Source of the DNA: Rickettsiales bacterium
GTDB lineage: Bacteria > Pseudomonadota > Alphaproteobacteria > Rickettsiales > UBA1997
Length of the DNA: 16,020 bases
NCBI GenBank assembly: GCA_009693885.1
Contig: SHWK01000011.1
Coordinates: 1 to 16,020 of the forward strand
Reading direction: 5' to 3'
The translations under genes and the position numbers were made by a program. The stretch's first letter is position 1. Each line of letters starts with the position of its first letter. Under the pieces are notes generated by a model. That model saw only the letters and a list, made by a program, of their open reading frames with translations. It searched no databases and had not been told where the DNA came from. Below are positions 7,616 through 15,103 of this stretch, piece by piece.

Positions 7616-9124
7616 ATGACCAAAGAAAAAGTCATAATTTTCGATACAACATTACGCGACGGCGAGCAGGCCCCTGGTGCCACAATGAATCTTGAAGAAA
7701 AATTATTGATCGCAAAAACCCTAGAAAAAATGGGCGTCGATGTTATCGAAGCAGGCTTTCCCGCTGCATCAAACGGTGATTTTGCTGCAGTAAATCAAAT
7801 TGCAAAATTAATAAAAAATTCAACAATTTGTGGCCTAGCGCGTGCCAAAAAATCCGATATTGAAAGAACCGCTGAAGCTGTTAAACCAGCGGCTCGACCA
7901 CGCATTCACACTTTTATTGCGACCAGTCCAATTCACATGAAATTCAAGTTGAAAATGGATGAAAAACAAGTGCTTGAGGCAATCACAGAAAGTGTCACGC
8001 TGGCTCGCGGATTGTGCCCTGAGGTCGATTGGTCACCAGAAGATGCGACTCGTTCTGAGCAAGGTTTTTTGTTTAAAGCAATAGAAACCGCAATCAAGGC
8101 TGGAGCCACAGTGGTCAACATTCCTGATACTGTTGGCTATACAACTCCTGATGAATATTTTGCTTTGATAAAAGCAATAAAAAATAATGTTTCTAATATT
8201 GATAAAGCAATAATTTCGGCGCATTGTCACGATGATCTTGGTATGGCGGTGGCAAATTCATTGGCGGCGATGCGCGCTGGTGCTCGTCAAATTGAATGTA
8301 CAATTAATGGTATCGGCGAGCGCGCAGGAAACGCGGCGCTTGAAGAAATTGTCATGGCAATAAAAACTCGCGGTGATTTTTATGGCGTTGAAACCAATGT
8401 TGACGCCACAATGATCACTCGAATTTCAAAATTAGTTTCTAGCATCACGGGTTTTGCAGTGCAATATAACAAGGCGATTGTAGGCGCTAACGCCTTTGCG
8501 CATGAAAGTGGAATTCATCAAGACGGAATTTTAAAAAACCGTGAGACCTACGAAATCATGACTCCAGCCTCAGTTGGATTAGAAAAAACTTCACTCACGC
8601 TCGGAAAATTATCAGGAAGAGCGGCATTCAAAGACCGCCTACAACAGATCGGCTATGATTTAAGCGAAGAAAAATTACAAGAAACTTTTGTCAAATTCAA
8701 AGATCTTGCCGATAAGAAAAAAGATATTCTCGACGAAGATTTAATTTCTTTAGTCGATGACTCTCTAACCAATAGCAAAGCGCGTTATCAACTTGTTTCA
8801 CTTGATATAAAATGCGGCACTTTTGATGAGGCAAAAATTAATCTTGAAATAAAAATCGATAATCAAATCGCAAAAACCAATTTTTCTTCAAAAGATGGGC
8901 CAGTTGATGCAATTTTTGGCGCGATCAAAAAATTAATTCCTCATGAGGCAAGTCTTGAATTATATCAGGTGAACGCAGTAACAGCGGGCACCGATGCTCA
9001 AGGAACAACAACTGTGCGCTTAAAACAAGGCAATCGAATGTTTAGCGCCAATGGCTCGAGCACCGATGTTTTAGTTGCTTCGGCGTTGGCTTATATAAAT
9101 TGTTTAGAAAAACTTAATAAATAA
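7616..9124 (+). CDS. leuA: 2-isopropylmalate synthase LeuA
   Basis: LeuA condenses acetyl-CoA with 2-oxoisovalerate to make 2-isopropylmalate, the committed and leucine-inhibited step of leucine synthesis. The 502-aa protein has the HMGL-like TIM barrel at the N terminus. The signature TTLRDGEQ carries Arg14 and Asp15, and the metal ligands are His203 and His205 in AHCHDD and Asn239 in GERAGN. A long linker leads to the C-terminal allosteric domain, recognisable by the GTDAQGTTTV and FSANGSSTDV stretches. The regulatory domain appears complete, so leucine feedback is expected. The homocitrate and citramalate relatives are alternatives, but the length and motifs fit bacterial LeuA best. No leuB, leuC or leuD is adjacent; mreB follows after 71 bp. 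Confidence 0.95.
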   Translation: MTKEKVIIFDTTLRDGEQAPGATMNLEEKLLIAKTLEKMGVDVIEAGFPAASNGDFAAVNQIAKLIKNSTICGLARAKKSDIERTAEAVKPAARPRIHTFIATSPIHMKFKLKMDEKQVLEAITESVTLARGLCPEVDWSPEDATRSEQGFLFKAIETAIKAGATVVNIPDTVGYTTPDEYFALIKAIKNNVSNIDKAIISAHCHDDLGMAVANSLAAMRAGARQIECTINGIGERAGNAALEEIVMAIKTRGDFYGVETNVDATMITRISKLVSSITGFAVQYNKAIVGANAFAHESGIHQDGILKNRETYEIMTPASVGLEKTSLTLGKLSGRAAFKDRLQQIGYDLSEEKLQETFVKFKDLADKKKDILDEDLISLVDDSLTNSKARYQLVSLDIKCGTFDEAKINLEIKIDNQIAKTNFSSKDGPVDAIFGAIKKLIPHEASLELYQVNAVTAGTDAQGTTTVRLKQGNRMFSANGSSTDVLVASALAYINCLEKLNK

Positions 9125-9195
9125 CATTTATTTCTAAAATTTAGTTCTTTATTCTGTAGCAAATTTTCTAATTCATAATCTCAATTATTTTTGTA

Positions 9196-10233
9196 ATGTT
9201 TAAATTCTTCTCTTTCTCTTCAAAAGATATCGCAATTGATCTTGGAACCGCAAACACGCTGGTTTATGTTCGTGATCAAGGCGTTGTTTTAAACGAACCA
9301 TCAGTGGTTGCCGTTATTAACGAAAATGGCAAATTAATTCCTTGTGCTTTTGGCACAACTGCAAAGATGATGTTGGGCAGAACGCCAGCCAGAATTGAAG
9401 CCATCCGCCCTTTAAAAGATGGTGTGATTGCTGATTTTAAAATCGCTGCCGAGATGATAAAACATTTTATTCGTGAAGTTAATCAAACTAAAAGTTGGAT
9501 TGGGCCATTGATTATTATCTGTGTGCCATCAGGTTCTACGCCAGTTGAAAGACGTGCGATTCAAGATGCTGCAGAAGGTGCGGGCGCTAATGAGGTTTAT
9601 CTGATTGAAGAACCAATGGCTGCTGCAATTGGTGCAAATTTACCTGTCACCGAACCCACAGGCTCAATGATTGTAGATATTGGTGGTGGCACAACTGAAG
9701 TTGGAATTTTATCACTTGGAGGCATTGTTTATTCGCGCTCTGTAAGGGTTGGCGGCGATAAAATGGATAACGCAATTATTTCTTACATCCGCAGATATCA
9801 CAATTTATTAATCGGCGAATCTACAGCTGAGCGCATCAAAAAAGCAATCGGTGCTGCTTGTCCACCAGAAGAAGGAGACGGCGCAACCATTGAAGTCAAA
9901 GGTCGCGACCTTGCAAATGGCATTCCAAAAGAAATGATTTTAACCGAACGCCAAATCGCCGAAAGCTTGATGGAGCCAGTTGAACAAATCATCGATGCAA
10001 TTAAAGTTGCTCTTGAATGCACGCCACCAGAGCTTTCAAGCGATATCGTTGAAAAAGGTATTGTTTTAAGTGGCGGCGGAGCATTGCTGAAAAACCTTGA
10101 TTTTGTAGTGCGCCAAGCAACTGGCCTACCAGTTTTTGTTGCTGAAGATCCATTGCTTTGTGTAGTTAATGGTTGCGGCAAGGTGCTTGAAAATATCAAA
10201 ATGTTCCGTGCTGTTTTATTTAGACAAGACTAG
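9196..10233 (+). CDS. mreB: Rod-shape determining actin-like protein MreB
   Basis: MreB polymerises into membrane-associated filaments that direct lateral wall synthesis and keep cells rod-shaped. The 345-aa protein has the normal length. It starts with a hydrophobic, Phe-rich stretch of the kind that anchors MreB to the membrane, then the phosphate-1 motif DLGTANTLVY, the family phrase GRTPARIEAIRPLKDG, phosphate-2 DIGGGTTEVG, and the adenosine motif LSGGGALL. mreC follows 63 bp downstream on the same strand, as expected for an mre operon, with a small hairpin in the gap. The start ATG at 9196 has no Shine-Dalgarno sequence. The 71-bp gap from leuA has no visible terminator, so read-through from leuA is possible. 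Confidence 0.98.
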   Translation: MFKFFSFSSKDIAIDLGTANTLVYVRDQGVVLNEPSVVAVINENGKLIPCAFGTTAKMMLGRTPARIEAIRPLKDGVIADFKIAAEMIKHFIREVNQTKSWIGPLIIICVPSGSTPVERRAIQDAAEGAGANEVYLIEEPMAAAIGANLPVTEPTGSMIVDIGGGTTEVGILSLGGIVYSRSVRVGGDKMDNAIISYIRRYHNLLIGESTAERIKKAIGAACPPEEGDGATIEVKGRDLANGIPKEMILTERQIAESLMEPVEQIIDAIKVALECTPPELSSDIVEKGIVLSGGGALLKNLDFVVRQATGLPVFVAEDPLLCVVNGCGKVLENIKMFRAVLFRQD

Positions 10234-10249
10234 GTGTCGGCTCAAGCAA

Positions 10250-10270
10250 AAGGTGGTTTTTAGCCACCTT
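10250..10270 (+). other. Small hairpin between mreB and mreC
   Basis: AAGGTGG (10250-10256) and CCACCTT (10264-10270) form a perfect 7-bp stem with a 7-nt loop, 17 nt after the mreB stop and 26 nt before the mreC ATG. The T run is in the loop rather than after the stem, so this is not a canonical terminator. It could lower mreC expression relative to mreB or protect the upstream mRNA end, but that is inference. Confidence 0.4.
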
Positions 10271-10296
10271 GCAAAGCAAATTTGTGAACCACATAA

Positions 10297-11139
10297 ATGA
10301 AACAATACATCAATTTTAACTACAGTAATATCAGCAATTACAGCCTGCAGCACCATTTTGGGCAGTTGTTTAAAAGAATTGAGTTAATATTTTTTATAGC
10401 ACTTTCATTGGTTTTTTTGGTTACTTCTAAGGCCCACAAAAATATCACCGATGATGTCTCCTTCGCCTTTGTTGGCGTATCTTTGCCTATCGTAAAATTC
10501 GCTGCTTTTCCCTTTAATACTATCATTAATTTATTGATTAATTTTCAAGAATTAATCGATGCAAAAAAAGAAAACATCTCGCTCAAAGAAGAAAATAACA
10601 AGATGCGCACCCTTTATGTGAAGGCGATCAACGTCAATAATGAAAACCAAGAATTAAAAAATTTACTTCAATTTATTGTTCCAAAAAGCGCGCATTTTGT
10701 TGTGGCAAAAATTTCAGGACGCTCTCATGGTTTGTTTAATCAAAATCTTTTTATTGATTCTGGCACTAATCATGATATTGCTGAAGGCAGTATAGTAACG
10801 GGGGCCATTGGTATGATTGGTCGCATTGTTGATATTACTGAAAATAAATCGCGCTTAATGTTAGTTACTGATCCAAGTTCACGCATTCCAGTGATTGCCT
10901 CTAAAGCTAGAGCGCGTGGGGTTTTGATTGGCACCAACAATAATCTGATGGAGATTTTATATCTTTCTAAACATCATCAAATCAAAGTTAATGATATGAT
11001 TTTTACTTCGGGTGATGGTGATCTTTTGCCGCCAGGAATCCTTATCGGAGTAGTGCGCAAGGTTGATGGATCATATGTTGGCGTTGAGATGATTGAAGAT
11101 ATAAATAATGCTGATATTGTTACTGTTATGAAATATTAA
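10297..11139 (+). CDS. mreC: Rod-shape determining protein MreC
   Basis: MreC is a bitopic periplasmic protein that links MreB filaments to the penicillin-binding protein and RodA synthesis machinery. The 280-aa protein has a cytoplasmic N terminus, one membrane helix at about residues 27-43 (IELIFFIALSLVFLVTS), and then a Glu/Asn/Lys-rich coiled coil (about 85-125). The C-terminal beta-barrel domain shows the family phrases VTGAIGMIGRIVDIT, RLMLVTDPSSRIPV and ARGVLIGTN. It follows mreB directly, which confirms the assignment. mreD, and the pbp2 and rodA genes that usually come next in proteobacteria, are absent here: purQ starts 34 bp after the stop. Confidence 0.95.
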   Translation: MKQYINFNYSNISNYSLQHHFGQLFKRIELIFFIALSLVFLVTSKAHKNITDDVSFAFVGVSLPIVKFAAFPFNTIINLLINFQELIDAKKENISLKEENNKMRTLYVKAINVNNENQELKNLLQFIVPKSAHFVVAKISGRSHGLFNQNLFIDSGTNHDIAEGSIVTGAIGMIGRIVDITENKSRLMLVTDPSSRIPVIASKARARGVLIGTNNNLMEILYLSKHHQIKVNDMIFTSGDGDLLPPGILIGVVRKVDGSYVGVEMIEDINNADIVTVMKY

Positions 11140-11173
11140 TCGAGAATTTTATATTCGTAAAAACATAAAATTT

Positions 11174-11851
11174 ATGAAATCTGCTGTAATTATTTTCCCC
11201 GCTTCTAACTGTGATCGTGATGTGATAACTACGCTAGAAAAGCTTGGCTCTAAGGTGCAAAAAGTTTGGCATCAAGATGCAGCGCTTGATGATAATCTTG
11301 ATTTAATTGTTATTCCGGGTGGATTTTCTTACGGTGATTATTTGCGTAGCGGAGCTATGGCAGCGATTTCACCGATCATGTCGGCAATAAAAAAACAGGC
11401 TGAAAAAGGTGTAAAAATTATTGGAATTTGCAATGGCTTTCAAATTTTAACTGAGGCTGGGCTCTTGCCTGGTGTGCTTATGCGCAATAAGGGGATGAAA
11501 TTTTCTTGTCGCGATGTTTATCTGCGCGTTGAAAATAACGATAACGCATTTACTAAAAATTATCAAAAAAACCAAACGATAAAAATTCCTATTGCCCATG
11601 CTGATGGCAATTATTTCGCGCCGCCAGAGTTGTTGAAAAAACTTGAAGATGAGGGAAATATCATTTTTCGTTATGTTGATAAAAATGGTAATGTTACTGA
11701 TGATAGCAATCCTAATGGTTCGCTGCTTAATATTGCGGGTATTGTGAATGATAAAAAGAATGTGCTTGGTATGATGCCGCATCCAGAAAGGGCTACCGAA
11801 GAAGATATTGGTTATGGTGATGGGTTGGCTTTGTTTAAGGGGTTGTTTTAG
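11174..11851 (+). CDS. purQ: Phosphoribosylformylglycinamidine synthase subunit PurQ (glutaminase)
   Basis: PurQ releases ammonia from glutamine for the FGAM synthase complex with PurL and PurS in purine synthesis. The 225-aa length is that of the small separate PurQ rather than the large fused enzyme, so separate purL and purS genes are expected elsewhere. Motifs of a class I glutamine amidotransferase are clear: the N-terminal PASNCDRD, PGGFSYGDYLRSGA (48-61), the nucleophile Cys86 in GICNGFQ, HADGNYF, and the catalytic His203 and Glu205 in MMPHPER. No other pur gene is in the window. It is 34 bp downstream of mreC and may share its transcript. The large palindromic element starts 11 bp after its stop codon and could terminate transcription. 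Confidence 0.97.
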   Translation: MKSAVIIFPASNCDRDVITTLEKLGSKVQKVWHQDAALDDNLDLIVIPGGFSYGDYLRSGAMAAISPIMSAIKKQAEKGVKIIGICNGFQILTEAGLLPGVLMRNKGMKFSCRDVYLRVENNDNAFTKNYQKNQTIKIPIAHADGNYFAPPELLKKLEDEGNIIFRYVDKNGNVTDDSNPNGSLLNIAGIVNDKKNVLGMMPHPERATEEDIGYGDGLALFKGLF

Positions 11852-11862
11852 TGGGATTTTCG

Positions 11863-12053
11863 TATTGAAGAAAAAAGATTGAGTTAAGGAGAAGGGGCGC
11901 TGCTGCTCAGACTAAGAAAAAAGATTGAGTTAAGGAGAAGGGGCGCTGCTGCTCAGACACCGCAACCATCTGATTTAAGCGAGCGTAGCTCGCGATGGTT
12001 GCAGAACTCGCCTCAGCGCCCCTTCTCCTTAACTCAATCTTTTTTCTTCAATA
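11863..12053. repeat. Long palindromic element with a duplicated left arm, between purQ and trpC
   Basis: Bases 11863-11902 and 12014-12053 are perfect 40-bp inverted repeats. A second copy of the left arm, 11914-11948, also pairs perfectly with 12014-12048. Inside lie a second inverted pair (GCAACCATC 11962-11970, GATGGTTGC 11994-12002) and a 6-bp hairpin GCGAGC/GCTCGC (11979-11993, 3-nt loop). Each outer arm has a GC-rich foot (GGGGCGCTG) and an A6 or T6 tract, so in RNA the core arm would resemble a bidirectional intrinsic terminator with an exceptionally long stem. The outer ends are TA on both sides, compatible with a TA target duplication, but no transposase is present. It could be a non-autonomous transposable element, a repeat-family palindrome, or a strong terminator; the structure itself is certain. 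Confidence 0.9.
11868..11958 (+). repeat. 46-bp tandem duplication of the left palindrome arm
   Basis: Bases 11868-11912 are repeated exactly at 11914-11958, giving 45 identical bases at a period of 46. The unit starts AAGAAAAAAGATTG and ends GCTGCTCAGAC. It contains all but the outer 5 bp of the 40-bp arm plus 10 bp of the inner flank. The right arm is single, so the element is asymmetric. Slippage of the replication fork at the hairpin is the simplest origin. Confidence 0.92.
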
Positions 12054-12084
12054 TAAAAATTGAATTTATTTTTTTTATGTTTTG

Positions 12085-12879
12085 ATGACAAATATTCTTG
12101 CTGAAATTTACCAGTATAAATTAATTGAGGTGCGTGAGTGCAAGAAGCATCTTCGCTTAGAAGAAATTTGTAAAAAAATAAAATGTTCTGAAGGCGCCAA
12201 GCCTAAGGATTTTGCCGCTGCTTTGCTTGCAAAAATAGCGCAAAATAAAACCGCAATAATTTGCGAAATAAAAAAAGCCTCGCCATCAAAGGGGCTGATT
12301 CGTCAAAATTTTAATCCAGAAGAAATCGCGCAAACCTACAAACAAAATGGCGCAGCCTGTTTATCAGTTTTAACTGATAAGAAATATTTTCAAGGTTCTG
12401 ATAAATATTTGCAACAAGCCCGCGCTGTTGTTGATCTGCCAATTTTGCGTAAAGATTTTATGGTTGATCAATATCAAATTTATGAAGCGAAAATGCTTGG
12501 TGCAGATTGCATTTTGTTAATTGTTGCGATGCTAGATGATTCTAAGCTGCAAGAGCTTGAGCAGTGTGCTTTAAATCTTGGATTATCAGTGTTAATTGAA
12601 GTGCATAATGAAGAAGAATTAATGCGCGCACTACAATTAAAAAGCAAATTAATTGGCATCAATAATCGTAATTTAAAAACACTAGAAGTTGATCTTAACA
12701 CATCGCTGCAACTGGCGCCATTAGTGCCTGCAGATCGCATTATCATTAGCGAAAGTGGCATCAAAAATGCGCAAGATATTGCAAAATTAAAAAGCGCTGG
12801 CATTCATTGTTTTTTGATTGGTGAGCATTTTATGTTGCAAGATGATATTGGTGCTGCAGTTAGGCAAATATTAGGTTAA
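12085..12879 (+). CDS. trpC: Indole-3-glycerol phosphate synthase TrpC
   Basis: TrpC closes the indole ring, converting carboxyphenylaminodeoxyribulose phosphate to indole-3-glycerol phosphate with loss of CO2 and water. It is a TIM barrel of normal length (264 aa). The catalytic set is present: Glu61 and Lys63 in CEIKKASPS, Lys123 in LRKDF, the Glu of LIEVH, the Asn of INNRNL, and the Ser of SESGI. The phosphate-binding end has FLIGEHFM. I start at the ATG at 12085; a TTG codon directly before it (12082) could extend the frame by one residue, but MTNILAEIYQYK is the normal family start. It is a stand-alone TrpC, not fused to TrpF, and no other trp gene is near. The palindromic element separates it from purQ; der follows 83 bp later. 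Confidence 0.96.
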   Translation: MTNILAEIYQYKLIEVRECKKHLRLEEICKKIKCSEGAKPKDFAAALLAKIAQNKTAIICEIKKASPSKGLIRQNFNPEEIAQTYKQNGAACLSVLTDKKYFQGSDKYLQQARAVVDLPILRKDFMVDQYQIYEAKMLGADCILLIVAMLDDSKLQELEQCALNLGLSVLIEVHNEEELMRALQLKSKLIGINNRNLKTLEVDLNTSLQLAPLVPADRIIISESGIKNAQDIAKLKSAGIHCFLIGEHFMLQDDIGAAVRQILG

Positions 12880-12962
12880 AGCCGCTTTTCATCATAAAAA
12901 AGATAGGAATTTCACAAAAACCCTTTAAGATAGCAATTCTAAAAACCAAATAAGAATTATTT

Positions 12963-14342
12963 ATGTTCAAAATCGCCATTATCGGCCGCCCCAATGTAGG
13001 AAAATCAACGCTTTTCAACAAGTTGGTGGGCAAGGCTTTTGCTATCACTGATGATATTCCGGGAGTTACGCGCGATCGCAAAGAAGCCTATGCGCAAATT
13101 GGTCCAATTCAATTTTTAGCGATTGATACTGCGGGTTTAGAAAATGAAAATGCTAATGATTCACTAGAAAAAAGAATGTTTGAGCAAACCGCTCTGGGTG
13201 TGGATGACGCCGATTTATGTTTGTTTGTAGTTGATGCAAAAACTGGCGTTACCAATAAAGATTATTATTTTGCCGAATGGTTGCGCAAGCAAGAAAAAAA
13301 AGTGGTTCTAGTTGCTAATAAATGTGAAAATTCGCGCATTGATGCAGAAAATTCTTGGGGCAAAGAATATTTCAAGCTCGGCTTTGGCGCGCCTACGGGC
13401 ATCTCGGCTGAACACAAGCTCGGCTTTGGTGATTTATATGAAAAAATCGAGCCCCATTATAACGAATATGAAAAAAACTTCGCCCATCTAGAAGTGTCAG
13501 ATATAAATGACAAATCAGAAGATGCGCCAGATTTGCAAGTGGCAATTATCGGTCGCCCCAATTCAGGAAAATCAACTTTGCTCAATCAAATTCTCGGCGA
13601 AGAGCGCTTGATCACTGGCCCCGAAGCTGGTATCACCCGTGATTCTATCGCGATTGATCATAGTTATCGCGGCAAAAAAATTCGCTTCATCGATACTGCC
13701 GGCATCAGAAAAAAAGCACAAATTACCAAAAAATTAGAAAAACTCTCAGCGGCTGATAGCTTACGCGCTCTAAGGTTTGCGCAAGTTGCAATTTTGATGC
13801 TTGATGCAAATTCGCTGCTCGATCATCAAGATATGGCACTAGCAGGAGAAGTGTTAAAAGAAGGACGCGCGATTGTGTTTGCAATCAACAAAATCGATAC
13901 TGTAAAAGGTGATAAAGAAGTTTTTTTACGCAAAGTTCGCGTGCAATTGCAGCAGCTTTTTGCCGAGGTTGATGGCGCGGCGATTCTAGGAATTAGCGCT
14001 AAAAGCGGCTATCATGTAGAAGATCTGCTCGATTATGTGTTAAAAAGCTACGAACAATGGCAAACGCAAATCGCCACCAACAAGCTAAATGATTGGTTGC
14101 GCGTTGCTGAAGCAGCACATTCGCCAAAAATGATCAAAGGCAAAATCACCAAGCTAAAATATATCACGCAAATCAAAAAACGCCCGCCAACTTTTGCGGT
14201 TTTCACCAATCATTTAAAGGCGGTAGAAGGCGATTATCAGCGCTATTTGGTTAATGCGCTAAGGCAGAATTTTGGGCTAGAGATGACGCCAGTGCGCATG
14301 GTGGTGCGCAAGTCGGAGAACCCTTTTGCGCCGAAGAAATAA
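12963..14342 (+). CDS. der: Ribosome biogenesis GTPase Der (EngA)
   Basis: Der is an essential tandem GTPase needed for assembly of the 50S ribosomal subunit. The 459-aa protein has two G domains and a C-terminal KH-like domain (about 350-459), the standard architecture. Domain 1 has the P loop GRPNVGKS (8-15), DTAGLEN and NKCE. Domain 2 has GRPNSGKS (197-204), DTAGIRKKA and NKID. The acidic linker between them (around DINDKSEDAPD) is normal. It begins 83 bp after trpC and is the last gene of the plus-strand housekeeping block. No clear terminator follows; the next genes run in the opposite direction. The start ATG at 12963 leads straight into the first P loop. Confidence 0.98.
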   Translation: MFKIAIIGRPNVGKSTLFNKLVGKAFAITDDIPGVTRDRKEAYAQIGPIQFLAIDTAGLENENANDSLEKRMFEQTALGVDDADLCLFVVDAKTGVTNKDYYFAEWLRKQEKKVVLVANKCENSRIDAENSWGKEYFKLGFGAPTGISAEHKLGFGDLYEKIEPHYNEYEKNFAHLEVSDINDKSEDAPDLQVAIIGRPNSGKSTLLNQILGEERLITGPEAGITRDSIAIDHSYRGKKIRFIDTAGIRKKAQITKKLEKLSAADSLRALRFAQVAILMLDANSLLDHQDMALAGEVLKEGRAIVFAINKIDTVKGDKEVFLRKVRVQLQQLFAEVDGAAILGISAKSGYHVEDLLDYVLKSYEQWQTQIATNKLNDWLRVAEAAHSPKMIKGKITKLKYITQIKKRPPTFAVFTNHLKAVEGDYQRYLVNALRQNFGLEMTPVRMVVRKSENPFAPKK

Positions 14343-14547
14343 CCCGTGGAGCGTTATGCTGATATCATGCAGATAAAGTGCCGATAACCAACAGATATAT
14401 TTTATTTAACCTCATATCTTGTTCCTCTACCTGGCTCTAAATTGCGCCTCTAATTCACGCACGCTTATCACGAGAAATTGAAACAAAATCGACAATGTTT
14501 TATCCGCAGAATCTTTGATTTTAGAAAAAGTTTTATTATTGGCGATT
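14343..14547. other. Intergenic stretch between der and the yoeB toxin, with no intact gene
   Basis: These 205 bases lie between two convergent genes. The only recognisable content is a 29-bp copy of the fic 3' end at 14403-14431. The minus-strand frame upstream of that copy is closed by stops within about ten codons. No terminator hairpin is evident for der or yoeB. The remainder looks like eroded sequence of unknown origin. Confidence 0.6.
14403..14431 (-). pseudogene. Remnant or duplicate of the fic 3' end
   Basis: These 29 bases are identical to 15163-15191, the last codons of the fic gene 760 bp away, in the same orientation. On the minus strand they read GRGTRYEVK followed by a stop, against GRGTRYEVKY and stop in the intact gene. 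Homology stops abruptly at both sides. A 29-base exact match cannot be chance in a 16-kb window. The yefM-yoeB pair lies between the two copies. Confidence 0.8.
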
Positions 14548-14820
14548 TTATTTTGAATAATGATAACGGCACTGCACAATAATCAATTGATCATCATGGA
14601 CTGCGTAAACAATGCGGTGTTCCTGATTGATATGTCGCGACCACAGGCCAGAAAAGTCTCCCTTGAGACCTTCTGGTTTACCAGTTCCAGCAAATGGCGT
14701 TCGAAGCATTTCTTTGATTAGCTTGTTGATTTTGGCAAGAAACTTTTTGTCCTCACTAAGCCAATAAAGATAATCTTCCCAGCCATTTTCATCGAAAGAG
14801 AGTAGACGAATTTTTGACAT
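14548..14820 (-). CDS. yoeB: YoeB-family mRNA interferase toxin
   Basis: YoeB is a RelE-fold endoribonuclease that cuts mRNA in the ribosomal A site when freed from YefM. From the ATG at 14820 the protein has 90 aa, close to the 84 aa of E. coli YoeB. It shares long stretches such as DYLYW, KINKLIKEM, RTPF.G.GKPE.LK, WSR.I..EHR.VYAV and CRYHY. The catalytic residues line up as Glu50, Arg69, His87 and Tyr88, each shifted by four from E. coli Glu46, Arg65, His83 and Tyr84, so it should be active. The frame extends to a TTG at 14838 inside the antitoxin gene. I prefer the ATG, which lies 7 nt after the antitoxin stop and gives the family's normal N terminus. It is co-transcribed with yefM. Confidence 0.95.
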   Translation of the reverse strand: MSKIRLLSFDENGWEDYLYWLSEDKKFLAKINKLIKEMLRTPFAGTGKPEGLKGDFSGLWSRHINQEHRIVYAVHDDQLIIVQCRYHYSK

Positions 14821-14827
14821 ATTTTGC

Positions 14828-15082
14828 TCAACATTCAATTAATTTGTGCTTTTTATATTTACCTTTTTCGATGTTTTTAAGTGAGGCTGCAAGTCTGTTT
14901 TTATTGGTTTTACTTTTAGTTAAATAGAAGGTTTCTTGATGACCGTTAAAGTCTTCGAGAGACATCATGACAAGTGGCTGTTTAGACTCTCTAGTAATGA
15001 TGGCAGGAACATGGCCAGAAAGAATTTCATCCATTATTTGGGCCAAATTCTTACGAAAATCGGTGTAATTTGTAACTATCAT
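14828..15082 (-). CDS. yefM: YefM-family (Phd/YefM) antitoxin
   Basis: YefM binds and neutralises YoeB through its C-terminal tail, and represses its own operon through the N-terminal Phd/YefM DNA-binding fold. The 84-aa protein matches E. coli YefM in length and pattern: an N-terminal Y.(D/E)..R.NL segment, a central ITR....LVMMSLEDFN core, then ETFYL, and a basic C-terminal tail (KGKYKKHK) in the toxin-binding region. It is the first gene of the pair, with the toxin 7 nt downstream, which is the standard order. An operator with paired GTACAT motifs lies just upstream (15120-15137). No Shine-Dalgarno sequence precedes the ATG at 15082. Confidence 0.95.
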   Translation of the reverse strand: MIVTNYTDFRKNLAQIMDEILSGHVPAIITRESKQPLVMMSLEDFNGHQETFYLTKSKTNKNRLAASLKNIEKGKYKKHKLIEC

Positions 15083-15103
15083 ATTTTTGGTTAAAAAAAA
15101 TTA

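Noticed and set aside
9798..10199. 133-codon frame antisense to mreB
   Set aside because: It is a shadow of the mreB coding sequence; the Ser/Pro/Thr-rich translation has no recognisable domain.
10250..10270. Terminator between mreB and mreC
   Set aside because: The stem is only 7 bp and no T tract follows it; mreB and mreC are normally co-transcribed. Kept only as a small hairpin.
13373..13434. Direct repeat AAGCTCGGCTTTGG twice inside der
   Set aside because: Both copies encode KLGFG at positions where the Der family has glycine-rich segments around the ISAEH motif; length and frame are normal, so it is a coding coincidence rather than an insertion.
14432..14547. Fossil of a type I restriction specificity subunit (frames reading REIET and KIDNVLSAESLI)
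   Set aside because: The resemblance is short and needs a frameshift. With no search available it cannot be told from chance, so no gene is called.
14821..14838. Upstream TTG start for yoeB overlapping yefM
   Set aside because: Starting at the ATG at 14820 gives a length close to E. coli YoeB and a normal N terminus; the TTG would add six residues unlike the family.
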